This document shows, in pieces, positions 17,020 through 25,577 of a stretch of DNA of 64,000 nucleotides. This stretch comes from Lachnospiraceae bacterium AC2029 (GTDB lineage Bacteria > Bacillota > Clostridia > Lachnospirales > Lachnospiraceae). Below the pieces are notes generated by a model, which worked only from the letters and a program-made list of their open reading frames with translations, was not told the DNA's origin and did no database searches. Numbering within the stretch: position 1 is the stretch's first letter; the number at the start of each line of letters is the position of its first letter. A program made the position numbers and the translations under genes. The stretch covers positions 2,316,001-2,380,000 of the forward strand of contig JNLK01000001.1 of the NCBI GenBank assembly GCA_000703065.1, in the 5' to 3' direction.

Positions 17020-20010
17020 ATGGGAACAATTGTTGATCTTTTGGAACAGTACACGAAGGATACGCCGAACACGCCGATTCTTTTCGATGAGACGCATACA
17101 AAGGGTGTTACGTATGCACAGTTTGATGAGATGACCGGCCGCGTATATGCTTATCTGAAGCAGAACGGAATCGGGAAAGAGGACTTTGTCCTGATCAATC
17201 TTCCACGCGGTATCATGCCCATCGTGGCAATGGTCGGTGTATGGAAGGCAGGTGCTGCCTGGGCGCTGGTAGAGGATACCTATGCACCGGAGCGTATCGC
17301 CTATATCCGTGAGGACTGCGGATGTAAGTTTGAACTTAACGGAGAAAACTGGGACGATGTGATGAAGGTGGATGCCCTGACGGGTCATGAAACTCCTGAT
17401 ATGCACGACGCGGCCTATGCGATCTACACCTCCGGAACCACAGGAAATCCGAAGGGCGTTCTTCATGAGTACGGCAATCTGGACCGTGCGATCAAGTCTA
17501 TTCGAATCAACGGGGAGAATCCCTTCAGGGGCAAGGACCGTCTGGCGCTGCTCGCACCGCTCAACTTCGTTGCTTCCGTTATCGTAATCCTTGAGGTTCT
17601 GAGTATTCAGGGCAGCCGTATGTACGTAGTCGGCTATGCGACCATCAAGAACCCCATGGCGCTGAAGATGATGTTCATCGAGAAGCGCATTACCATTACC
17701 TTCCTGACACCGTCCTATGTGCGGATGCTGGGAAATAACACGGGACCGTTCCTGCGGATGCTCTTTGTGGGAAGCGAGCCGGCAAATAATATCTATAACA
17801 AGAAGCTTGACCTGATCAACATCTACGCCTGCTCCGAGAGCGGTTTCGCAGTAGGTGTATTCCCCATCGACAGGTCATATGAGTCATGTCCGATCGGTAA
17901 GCCTGAGGTAGAGACCAAGATCGACCTGATCGACGAGGACGGAAATGTGGTACCGGACGGAGAGATGGGTGAGCTCTGCTTCGAAAATCCCTATGTCCGC
18001 GGTTATATCAATCTTCCGGAAGAGACTGAGAAGGCTTTTGTCAACGGTGTATATCATACCGGGGACCTGGCCCGGAAGGAGTCGGACGGCAACTATGTGC
18101 TGCTGGGACGTTCCGGCGACATGATCAAGATCAACGGAAACCGTATCGAGCCTGCCGAGATCGAGGCAGCCGTAAAGACCGTGCTGGGTATCGACTGGGC
18201 TGCGGCACGCGGTTTTGATGAGAACGGAAAGAGTTACCTTTGCGCTTACTATATCGCAGACGTGACCGTGGATCCGGATTATATGCGTGAGGAGCTGTCA
18301 AAGCGTCTCCCGTACTACATGATCCCGGCATACTATCTGAAGATCGATTCCGTGCCGATGAAGGCCAATGGTAAGATGGACCGGAAGGCTCTTCCGAAGC
18401 CGGATACGAGCAATTTCAGGACCAAGTACGTGGCTCCGACAAATGAGATCGAGACAAAGCTCTGTCAGGCTATGGAGAAGGTTCTGAAGGTAGACCAGAT
18501 CGGTATCCATGATGATTTCTATGAAATGGGCGGTGATTCCCTGGGATCGATCCAGGTGATCGTAAACAGCCAGCTGCCGGGTCTGCAGGCAAGTGAGATC
18601 TTCCGTGGCAGAACCCCGGAGAAGATCGCCAAGCTTTACGAAGAGAATCATGCAAATGATACAGGAGAATCTCCGGAGGTTAAGAACGCGGAGGCAATTA
18701 AGAAGGATCATCCGCTGACTGCGGAGCAGCTCTACATGGTTGACTATCAGTTCTTCACCCCCATGTCCACCATGTACAACCTGTTCTCCATGATGAGGGT
18801 GGAGAAGGATACCTTTGATCTGGAGAAGCTGGCGGATGCCATGAGAACCGTGATCCGGAACCATCCGGCACTGCTGACCACCTTCCATTTCAATGAGGAC
18901 GGTGATCTGGTTCAGAGGTATACCCCGGAGATCGAGCGTGAGATCAAGGTGGAGAAGATCTCCGAGTTCGAGTTCACCAGTCTGAAGGATACGCTGGTTC
19001 AGCCCTTCAAGATCATTGACGGATGCATGTACCGCTGCCGTATCTTCGAGACGGAGAAGTACGGATATCTCTTCTTTGATGTTCATCATACATTGTTTGA
19101 CGGCACATCCCTTAAGGTATTCATGGGTAATGTAGGAAAGATCTACATGGGTATGATCCCGGATCCGGACTTCTACTACCTGATGCTTCAGGAGCGTGAG
19201 GATGCGACGGAGACTGATTTCTATGAGGAGAGCCGGAAGTACTTCGAGGAGAAGTATGACAATGTGGAGTGGAGCTGTTATCCGGCCATCGACCATGAGT
19301 CCCGTGAGAATGAAATGGGCGAGCTCTTTGCGGAGCTGGGAATCGAGCAGGCTCAGATGTCTGCCATGGAACGCCGTTACAAGATCAGCCGTAATGAGTT
19401 CTTCATCACGGTTGCTGCGCTGGCCATCGCCTGCTACAACCGGGAAAAAAATGTCAAGCTGTCCTGGATCTACAACGGTCGTGAGGATCTGCAGATGATG
19501 AATACCGTCGGTCTGTTGTTCCGTGATCTGCCCATCGGTCTTCAGTTTAAGGATAACATGACCCTGAGAGACATTTTCACCGAGGTTCATGAGCAGGTTC
19601 AGGGCGGTATCGAGCACAGCTGCTATCCGTATGTAGATACACGGAATCAGGTTGGAAACGGTGAGGCGGCATACCTGCTGTATCAGCAGGATATCCGTGA
19701 TATGGGAGGCCTGGAAGGCATGAACGTGGAAACGGTGGATATCCGCCAGAATCAGGCGGCATCCCAGACCATTCTGGATATGGAGATCCTGGATGGTGCC
19801 GAGGGTCTTGTCCTGATGATCGATTATGCGGCAAGCCGCTATGAGGAATCCAGCATCGAAACCTTCAAGGATACCTATGTACGTATCGCACAGTCGCTTG
19901 TGACACAGACCTCCCAGAAGGATATCACCTTTAAGGAGATCATCGATAAGGCGGAGGATAAGCTGAGCTTCTTCGTCAGGATCGTCAGCAGGTTTAGGAG
20001 AAAGAAATAA
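17020..20010 (+). CDS. NRPS-like protein: adenylation, carrier and condensation domains
   Basis: A 996-residue, single-module protein in the order A-T-C with no C-terminal thioesterase. The adenylation domain (about 1-460) has A3 YTSGTTGNPKG (136-146), A7 YHTGD and the A10 lysine in NGKMDRKAL. The carrier domain carries the phosphopantetheine site GGDSL (Ser about 507). The condensation domain has an intact HHTLFDG (689-695). In the A4 motif the Asp that holds the alpha-amino group is replaced: NFVAS where FDAS is usual, Val184. A plain alpha-amino acid is therefore an unlikely substrate. The tail (KLSFFVRIVSRFRRKK) is amphipathic and basic, suggesting membrane contact. AGGAGAAAGGAGC precedes the ATG. 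Its stop overlaps the esterase start by one base. The product is unknown. Confidence 0.88.
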   Translation: MGTIVDLLEQYTKDTPNTPILFDETHTKGVTYAQFDEMTGRVYAYLKQNGIGKEDFVLINLPRGIMPIVAMVGVWKAGAAWALVEDTYAPERIAYIREDCGCKFELNGENWDDVMKVDALTGHETPDMHDAAYAIYTSGTTGNPKGVLHEYGNLDRAIKSIRINGENPFRGKDRLALLAPLNFVASVIVILEVLSIQGSRMYVVGYATIKNPMALKMMFIEKRITITFLTPSYVRMLGNNTGPFLRMLFVGSEPANNIYNKKLDLINIYACSESGFAVGVFPIDRSYESCPIGKPEVETKIDLIDEDGNVVPDGEMGELCFENPYVRGYINLPEETEKAFVNGVYHTGDLARKESDGNYVLLGRSGDMIKINGNRIEPAEIEAAVKTVLGIDWAAARGFDENGKSYLCAYYIADVTVDPDYMREELSKRLPYYMIPAYYLKIDSVPMKANGKMDRKALPKPDTSNFRTKYVAPTNEIETKLCQAMEKVLKVDQIGIHDDFYEMGGDSLGSIQVIVNSQLPGLQASEIFRGRTPEKIAKLYEENHANDTGESPEVKNAEAIKKDHPLTAEQLYMVDYQFFTPMSTMYNLFSMMRVEKDTFDLEKLADAMRTVIRNHPALLTTFHFNEDGDLVQRYTPEIEREIKVEKISEFEFTSLKDTLVQPFKIIDGCMYRCRIFETEKYGYLFFDVHHTLFDGTSLKVFMGNVGKIYMGMIPDPDFYYLMLQEREDATETDFYEESRKYFEEKYDNVEWSCYPAIDHESRENEMGELFAELGIEQAQMSAMERRYKISRNEFFITVAALAIACYNREKNVKLSWIYNGREDLQMMNTVGLLFRDLPIGLQFKDNMTLRDIFTEVHEQVQGGIEHSCYPYVDTRNQVGNGEAAYLLYQQDIRDMGGLEGMNVETVDIRQNQAASQTILDMEILDGAEGLVLMIDYAASRYEESSIETFKDTYVRIAQSLVTQTSQKDITFKEIIDKAEDKLSFFVRIVSRFRRKK

Positions 20011-21677
20011 TGAAACACAAGCCGATACAACCTAAGGAGCGCCTGCAGAAGCTCTACGGGGAAAACTATCTGATCGTCAATGAGTTTGATCCCAAGATGG
20101 CAGCGGTCTGTGAAAATGGGACGTTTCTGGGCTTTCGGGACGGAGAGACCCTGGCTTTTCGCGGTATTCCGTATGCGAAACCGCCGATCGGGGCGCTCCG
20201 TTGGAAGAAGCCTGTGGCACCGGATCCGGATGATTGTGTCTATACCGCATTTTTCAACGGGAAGACTCCGATCCAGACCGAGTGGCCCACCGAGGTGGCG
20301 TCCTATTATCCGCAGAGCGAGGATTGTCTTTACCTGAATGTCTGGGTGAATCCTTCCTATAAGAGGAAGGACCGTGCGGTCATGGTATTTTTCCACGGCG
20401 GTTCCTACGGTTGGGGCGGCACTGCAGATCCCCTTTATGACGGAAAGAATTTCGTGACGGAGCATCCGGAGATCGTTCTGGTGACCGTTGGATATCGGAC
20501 CGGACTGATGGGATTTGTGGATTTCTCTTCCGTACCCGGCGGAGACGCATTTCCGGATGCGCCGAATCTGGGACTTTGGGATCAGATCGAATCTCTTCGC
20601 TGGGTGCAGAAGAATATCAGAGCCTTCGGAGGAAGCCCGAAGCGGGTGACGATCTTCGGTGAGTCCGCAGGAGGAGGAAGCGTATCCCTGCTTCCCTGTA
20701 TCAAGGAAGCGAAGGGACTGTTCCGGCGCGTGATCGCCGAGAGCGGATCTGTGGCGCTCACATTTTCCAAAGAAGACTGTCAGAGCTTCACGAAACGGCT
20801 GATGAAGGAAGCAAAGGCCGGTTCCATGGATGATCTGCTGAAGCTGTCCGAGGAGGACCTGAAGAGGATCAACGAGAAGATCAATGCGTATAACTGCTTC
20901 CCGCAGCGTGACGGGATACTGATCCCGGAGGATCCGTACCTGCCGTATGCGGAAGGGGAGACAGCCGATGTGGATATTCTGATCGGCACGAATGCAAATG
21001 AGATCAATTACTGGGTCGGTGAGCTGGGAGGAATTGCAGCCTTCCGGTGCGGCATTCCGGTGAGGCTTGAAAATGATCTGAAGGTCATGAAGGAATCGGG
21101 GGTTAAGAGAGCCCGCTCGTTCCTGAAAAGAAAGAAGGGGCATCAGATCTGGCGAATGGCGGAGTTTTATAATGAGCTGATGTTCCGTCTGCCGGCTGTA
21201 CGGATGGCGGAGGAGCATAAGGCCAACGGCGGAAATGTCTATATGTACTACTGGAGAGAACCGTCGACGATCCGTTTCCGCGGCGCATGTCATGCGGTGG
21301 AGCTCGCCTATGTCTTCGGTAATCTGGATGAGACCATTTACACCGGTAAAAGGGCAGATGATGAGATAGCCCGCTTGGTTCAGGATATGTGGGCCAATTT
21401 TGCCAAGACGGGGAATCCCTCCGTCGGAAGGCTGAAATGGCCGCAGTATGAGCGGCGGGATCGTTCCACCATGGTGATCGGAAAGAGGTCCTATGTGAAA
21501 ATGTCTCCGCTGGACTGGCAGCGACGGCTTCTCTATCCGCTGCTGGATTACAGGATCAATCCGAGCTACGCGGAAATGGACTACAATGTTCCCTATATCC
21601 GGGGACTTGCAACCACTGCGGTATTGACGTTAGTTGCGGTAGTTGCAGCGGTCGGCGGACTGATGCGAAAACTGTAA
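20010..21677 (+). CDS. Type-B carboxylesterase with C-terminal membrane segment
   Basis: A 555-residue alpha/beta hydrolase of the para-nitrobenzyl esterase/cholinesterase type. Hallmarks are FRGIPYAKPPIG, SEDCLYLNVW, the oxyanion-hole loop FFHGGSYGWGG, nucleophile FGESAGGGS, a Glu in GTNANEINYW, and His in GACHAVELAYVFG. There is no signal peptide. Residues about 528-552 are a hydrophobic helix (GLATTAVLTLVAVVAAVGGL) that would anchor it to the membrane with the catalytic domain inside the cell. It overlaps the NRPS stop codon by one base and is surely co-translated. A role in releasing or tailoring the carrier-bound product is an inference; it could equally be a resistance or deacylating enzyme. 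Confidence 0.88.
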   Translation: MKHKPIQPKERLQKLYGENYLIVNEFDPKMAAVCENGTFLGFRDGETLAFRGIPYAKPPIGALRWKKPVAPDPDDCVYTAFFNGKTPIQTEWPTEVASYYPQSEDCLYLNVWVNPSYKRKDRAVMVFFHGGSYGWGGTADPLYDGKNFVTEHPEIVLVTVGYRTGLMGFVDFSSVPGGDAFPDAPNLGLWDQIESLRWVQKNIRAFGGSPKRVTIFGESAGGGSVSLLPCIKEAKGLFRRVIAESGSVALTFSKEDCQSFTKRLMKEAKAGSMDDLLKLSEEDLKRINEKINAYNCFPQRDGILIPEDPYLPYAEGETADVDILIGTNANEINYWVGELGGIAAFRCGIPVRLENDLKVMKESGVKRARSFLKRKKGHQIWRMAEFYNELMFRLPAVRMAEEHKANGGNVYMYYWREPSTIRFRGACHAVELAYVFGNLDETIYTGKRADDEIARLVQDMWANFAKTGNPSVGRLKWPQYERRDRSTMVIGKRSYVKMSPLDWQRRLLYPLLDYRINPSYAEMDYNVPYIRGLATTAVLTLVAVVAAVGGLMRKL

Positions 21678-21690
21678 ATTATACGAAGGT

Positions 21691-21783
21691 ATGACAAAGG
21701 GGCGGGTTCCGTGTTACATGAAAATGTGACTCGGAACCTGTCCCTTTGTCATTATGTGACATTGAACCCGTCCCTTTGTCATG
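21691..21783. repeat. REP-like palindromic element, copy 1
   Basis: ATGACAAAGGGGCGGGTTCC (21691-21710) is mirrored at 21732-21752 by CGGAACCTGTCCCTTTGTCA, and a second right arm (GAACCCGTCCCTTTGTCAT) ends at 21782. The core GGGRCGGGTTC is a variant of the GGGGACGGTTC core of the copies at 26367 and 51708. A short open frame through it has no ribosome binding site and is not called as a gene. Confidence 0.75.
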
Positions 21784-21860
21784 AAGCGGACAAACACGAT
21801 GGTTCATATGACGAATGCTGCAATACTTTAGCGCAGCGAGATAGCTTCCAATGCAACGAT

Positions 21861-21887
21861 CAGGCAGGAGGGAAGCCCTCCTGCCCG
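21861..21887. terminator. Hairpin between convergent esterase and antiporter genes
   Basis: GGCAGGAGGG (21863-21872) pairs perfectly with CCCTCCTGCC (21876-21885) across AAG, and flanking GATC bases extend it. Position suggests a shared transcript end; the U-run is poor. Confidence 0.55.
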
Positions 21888-21927
21888 ATCATGGATTTCT
21901 CGTATTTAGTTTAATTCGGAGGTGATA

Positions 21928-23136
21928 TTATGATGATTCTTCCTGCGGGGTGCTCTCGGATTCCTCCGGACCGTCCTTGGCGTAGAGAGCCTTCAGGAGA
22001 AGCGGCGTCAGGATCGAGCTGATGATGATCAGCAGGATCACCGCCGTAAAGTAGGCGGGCTCCAGCATGTCGACCTTCAGTCCGCGCTGCGCCACGATCA
22101 GGGCGACCTCGCCTCTTGTCATCATTCCGACGCCCACCTTTAAGGCGTTACGCCCCTTGTAACCGAGACACCGTGCGGTGAGTCCGCAGCCGATCACCTT
22201 GGAGATCAGCCCGACGCCCACAAAGGCAAGGGAGAACCACAGGATGGTGGTGTCCAGCGTCCGGATATTTGTCTGGAGTCCGATACTGCAGAAGAACACA
22301 GGCCCGAAAATGATGTAGGAGTTGACATCCATCTTCCGTGTGATATATTCCGAATCCCGGAGCGAGCAGAGGATGACGCCGGCTACATAGGCGCCTGTGA
22401 TATCTGCAACTCCGAAGAATTTATCCGCCACATAGGAAAGGGCGAAGGCAATGGCGATACCCATGATGGGGATCCGCCTTGTATGCGGATGCCGGTTGTC
22501 GTACCATTTGAAAAGCTTGTAAATGACAAAGCCCAGGATCAAAGCAAGGATAAAGAAGGCAAGGGTCCGGAGCAGTACCATGGGTACATCCGATCCCGGC
22601 TTCTTGAAGCCGATGACTACGGTCAGAACGATGATACCGATCACGTCGTCGATGATGGCGGCGCTCATGATGGTCTGACCCAGCTCGCCCTGCAGCTTGC
22701 CCATTTCCCTGAGGGTCTGCACCGTAATGCTGACGGAGGTTGCCGTCAGGATGGTTCCGATGAAGATCGCGCGGTAGAATTCTTCCGTTCCGATGGCCGA
22801 GAATCCGTAGAACGCCATATAGAGAAGCGTTCCGAGAACCAGAGGAACGAAGACACCGGCGCAGGCGATGATTGTGGCCTTAATTCCGGTCTTTCGAAGG
22901 TCGGAGATATTTGTCTCCAGCCCCGCCGTGAACATCAGTATGATGACGCCGATCTCGGCCATGCCCGCCAGGAAGTCAGAGGACTCCACGAGATTCAGAA
23001 GGCTCGGACCGATCAACAGTCCGGCGATGATCTCACCGGCTACCTGCGGAGCCTTACATTTTCGTGCAAGAAGTCCGAAGGCCTTTGCGGCCACGATGAT
23101 GATCGCCAATTGTCTTAAGATATCCAATGTATCCAT
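21928..23136 (-). CDS. CPA2-type cation:proton antiporter (Kef/NapA-like)
   Basis: A 402-residue membrane protein with about 12 helices, of the monovalent cation:proton antiporter 2 family that exchanges Na+ or K+ for H+. Motifs include APQVAGEIIAGLLIGPSLL near the N-terminus, LMFTAGLETN, SAAIIDDVIGIIVL (the paired acidic residues of the transport site) and SIGLQTN. There is no C-terminal TrkA-N domain, so it is not a full Kef channel. The ATG at 23136 is preferred over one 16 codons upstream because family homology starts there and AGAGG precedes it. It is transcribed away from the hydrogenase gene. Confidence 0.87.
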   Translation of the reverse strand: MDTLDILRQLAIIIVAAKAFGLLARKCKAPQVAGEIIAGLLIGPSLLNLVESSDFLAGMAEIGVIILMFTAGLETNISDLRKTGIKATIIACAGVFVPLVLGTLLYMAFYGFSAIGTEEFYRAIFIGTILTATSVSITVQTLREMGKLQGELGQTIMSAAIIDDVIGIIVLTVVIGFKKPGSDVPMVLLRTLAFFILALILGFVIYKLFKWYDNRHPHTRRIPIMGIAIAFALSYVADKFFGVADITGAYVAGVILCSLRDSEYITRKMDVNSYIIFGPVFFCSIGLQTNIRTLDTTILWFSLAFVGVGLISKVIGCGLTARCLGYKGRNALKVGVGMMTRGEVALIVAQRGLKVDMLEPAYFTAVILLIIISSILTPLLLKALYAKDGPEESESTPQEESS

Positions 23137-23218
23137 GATACGCCTCTTTTCATATGAACGTTCGAGTGCTTTCGCATTCCCCACATCATAACACTTTTAT
23201 CTGAGAGATACAAGTATG

Positions 23219-23235
23219 GTCTCTTGTAAAGAGAC
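23219..23235. promoter_or_regulatory. Perfect palindrome over the hydrogenase -35 box (candidate operator)
   Basis: GTCTCTT (23219-23225), GTA, AAGAGAC (23229-23235): a perfect 7-bp inverted repeat with a 3-base centre, overlapping the -35 at 23224-23229. It does not match the Rex consensus. It could serve the hydrogenase promoter or the divergent antiporter. Confidence 0.5.
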
Positions 23236-23252
23236 TGCTTTTCGGGTAGAAT
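23224..23252 (+). promoter_or_regulatory. Promoter of the [FeFe] hydrogenase gene
   Basis: TTGTAA (23224-23229) and TAGAAT (23247-23252) with a 17-base spacer. The leader downstream contains a GACCCGG/CCGGGTC hairpin near 23284-23306. Confidence 0.7.
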
Positions 23253-23340
23253 AGGGAAGACCGGTGCGCGCGGCGTATCTGCCGGACCCGGGATGGTTCC
23301 GGGTCATGGACTAGGAAATGCGGAAAAAGTGAGGACGAAA

Positions 23341-24843
23341 ATGATTACAAATGATGTTGGAATCGTACATTTGAAGCACGTGATACTGGAGGAGGTTGCC
23401 CGTCTGGCGTGGCAGGACAATCTGACGGAGGAGGCAAAGGATGCGCTGGTCTACAAGATCATCCCGGGCCCTCTGGCCCGGTACCGGTGCTGTATCTATA
23501 AGGAGCGGGAGATCGTCCGGCAGCGGATCCGGCTGGCGGAGGGGCTGTGCCCCACAGCGGATCCGGAGCAACAGTCCGACAGTGTGATCCAGGTGCTGAG
23601 CCCGGCATGCGAGGAGTGTCCGATCTCTTCCTATACCGTAACGGACAACTGCCGGCTCTGTGTGGGAAAGGCATGTCTCAACTCCTGTAATTTCGGTGCG
23701 ATCTCCATCGGCCATGACCGTTCACATATCGATCCAACGAAATGCAGGGAGTGCGGAAAATGTGCCGAGGCGTGTCCCTACTCGGCCATCGCACATTTGG
23801 AGCGGCCCTGCAAGAAGGCCTGCCCCACGGGCGCTATTACTTATGATGAGAACGGCATCTGCCGGATCGATGAATCCAAATGCGTTCAATGCGGACATTG
23901 CATCCATGCCTGCCCCTTCGGAGCCATCGGAGCCAAGTCTTTTGTGGTTGACATAATTCGAGAGATCAAGGCGGGAAAGGAAGTGATCGCCATGTGCGCT
24001 CCCGCCACGGAAGGACAGTTCGGTCCCGACATTTCCATGGCGTCCGTCCGGAAGGCGCTGCAGGAGCTGGGCTTTGCCGACATGGTGGAGGTAGGACTCG
24101 GCGCGGACATGACGGCGGCGTATGAATCGGAAGAGTGGGCCGAGGCGCTGAAGGAGGGACGGAAGATGACCACCTCCTGCTGCCCGGCATTTATCGGTCT
24201 TTTGAAGAAGAGCTTCCCGGAACAGTTTGCGGAGAACAAATCCGAGGTCGTATCTCCCATGGTCGCGGTGGCCAGATATCTGAAGGCGACGCGCCCGGGA
24301 TGTGTCACCGTATTTATCGGACCCTGCATCGCAAAGAAGGCGGAGTCACGGGATGCTTCCATTCCGGATAATGCGGACTATGTTATGACCTACGGAGAAT
24401 TCCGGGCGCTGCTCCGGTCAAAGGATGTGGAGCTCCGACCCGTGGAGGACACCTATCAGGAGGCGAGCATTTTCGGAAAGCGCTTCGCCACCAGCGGCGG
24501 AGTTGCCAACGCGGTGATGGAGTGCATGCAGGAGCGGGGAGTGGATACCTCAGGGATCAAACTCCGGAAATGTGCCGGCGGAAAGGAATGTGTTCAGGCG
24601 GTGACGCTTCTCAAATTCGGAAAGCTGCCTGAGGACTTCATTGAAGGAATGTTCTGTCCCGGAGGCTGTGTGGGCGGACCCTCGAAGCATAAAACGGAGA
24701 CGGAGATCACCAAGGCCAGGGAAGGACTTCTGGCAAAGGCGGACGGAAGAGGCGTTTTGGAGAATCTGAAGCAGTATCCCATGGAGAGCTTCTCCATGTA
24801 CCGGGATGGACGGATGGAGCAGCATTTGACGGAACAGCCTTGA
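23341..24843 (+). CDS. Monomeric [FeFe] hydrogenase, group B-like
   Basis: A 500-residue catalytic subunit that reduces protons or oxidises H2 at the H-cluster in the cytoplasm, with electrons probably from ferredoxin. The N-terminal third holds Cys-rich electron-transfer clusters: CEECPIS, CRLCVGKACLNSC, CRECGKCAEAC, CKKAC and CVQCGHCIHAC. The H-cluster motifs are L1 TSCCPAF (about 278-284), L2 GPCIAKKAES and L3 MFCPGGCVGGPS. The Phe after TSCCPA and the CPGGCVGGP form of L3 differ from group A (TSCCPxW, GCxxGGGQP) and fit group B, whose physiological role is less clear. The ATG at 23341 is preferred to 23293 because GTGAGGACG lies just upstream. Maturases hydE, hydG and hydF are 10-16 kb upstream. 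Confidence 0.92.
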   Translation: MITNDVGIVHLKHVILEEVARLAWQDNLTEEAKDALVYKIIPGPLARYRCCIYKEREIVRQRIRLAEGLCPTADPEQQSDSVIQVLSPACEECPISSYTVTDNCRLCVGKACLNSCNFGAISIGHDRSHIDPTKCRECGKCAEACPYSAIAHLERPCKKACPTGAITYDENGICRIDESKCVQCGHCIHACPFGAIGAKSFVVDIIREIKAGKEVIAMCAPATEGQFGPDISMASVRKALQELGFADMVEVGLGADMTAAYESEEWAEALKEGRKMTTSCCPAFIGLLKKSFPEQFAENKSEVVSPMVAVARYLKATRPGCVTVFIGPCIAKKAESRDASIPDNADYVMTYGEFRALLRSKDVELRPVEDTYQEASIFGKRFATSGGVANAVMECMQERGVDTSGIKLRKCAGGKECVQAVTLLKFGKLPEDFIEGMFCPGGCVGGPSKHKTETEITKAREGLLAKADGRGVLENLKQYPMESFSMYRDGRMEQHLTEQP

Positions 24844-24890
24844 GAGAGGAAACCGCATATGGTAGAATTATGATATCTGCGAAGCAGCGA

Positions 24891-25038
24891 CCTGCAATTC
24901 AGCACGAACGTAGGTGCCGCAGGAACGGCTTACGCGCGAAGCGCGGAAGGATCGGTGCCTGTAGTTCCTTTATGCGGGTATCCTTGTACTGGAACGGCTT
25001 ACGCGCGAAGCGCGGAAGGATCGTGATCGAATTGCAGG
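24891..25038. repeat. Compound intergenic repeat: two 33-bp direct copies inside an inverted pair
   Basis: A 33-bp sequence beginning GGAACGGCTTACGCGCGAAG occurs identically at 24922-24954 and 24991-25023. Each copy contains a CGCGC-GAA-GCGCG mini-hairpin. The block is bracketed by CCTGCAATTC (24891-24900) and its complement GAATTGCAGG (25029-25038). No gene or promoter is evident in 24844-25132 apart from this element. Confidence 0.8.
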
Positions 25039-25132
25039 GTGCGTGAGTAGTTACGAATGAGGACGGGGTTAGAAGGAGCGGGAAATACGCTCGTGGGAGA
25101 CCGTCGTCAGCTGACTGAGAAGGAGGAGAGAA

Positions 25133-25498
25133 ATGGCAGAGGGATTAACATTTGATCAGGCATTGAACCTTTACAAGATCCGTTATCGGGTGATGTTTCA
25201 TAATTATCTGGAGAGTCTGGCGGACCCCCATGCATTTATCACATTGGAGAATATGTACGGACGTCTCATGGAGATGCGTTACGTGCTGATGGAGCTCTAC
25301 GATGTGACGGAGGCGGAGCTGGAGGGCCTGGCGGATGATGCTAAGAACGATCGGCCGGTGATCATTACCAGAGGAGATCATATCCGTACCATGACCGACG
25401 AAGAGCTTGCGGAAATGTTCCGGGAGATCAGGGAAGGAAAGCTGGATCCGGCGGAGCTGACCGTAGAGTGGCTTCAGGTGGAGGGAGAATTCCTGTAA
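25133..25498 (+). CDS. Small hypothetical protein
   Basis: A 121-residue soluble, acidic, mostly helical protein that I do not recognise. GAAGGAGGAGAGAA immediately before the ATG and normal codon use make it a real gene. Visible elements are an N-terminal helix pair (FDQALNLYKIRYRVMFHNYLE), a central MRYVLMELYDVTEAELEGL, and a C-terminal TMTDEELAEMFREIREGKLD stretch. No signal peptide, cysteine cluster or membrane segment is present. It stands alone between the repeat element and tatD (79-base gap). Confidence 0.75.
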   Translation: MAEGLTFDQALNLYKIRYRVMFHNYLESLADPHAFITLENMYGRLMEMRYVLMELYDVTEAELEGLADDAKNDRPVIITRGDHIRTMTDEELAEMFREIREGKLDPAELTVEWLQVEGEFL

Positions 25499-25577
25499 TC
25501 CTGAAACTTTGTGTGTGCTGCGGATTTAGCTGAGAGCATAATACCTTTTGCTCCCGGCATCATATTATGAGGGATTT

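Noticed and set aside
21711-21914. 67-codon frame after the esterase gene
   Set aside because: It lies within the REP-like palindrome and a terminator hairpin, with no ribosome binding site.
24840-25046. 68-codon frame in the 24891-25038 repeat region
   Set aside because: It contains the duplicated 33-bp repeat and has no coding character beyond that.
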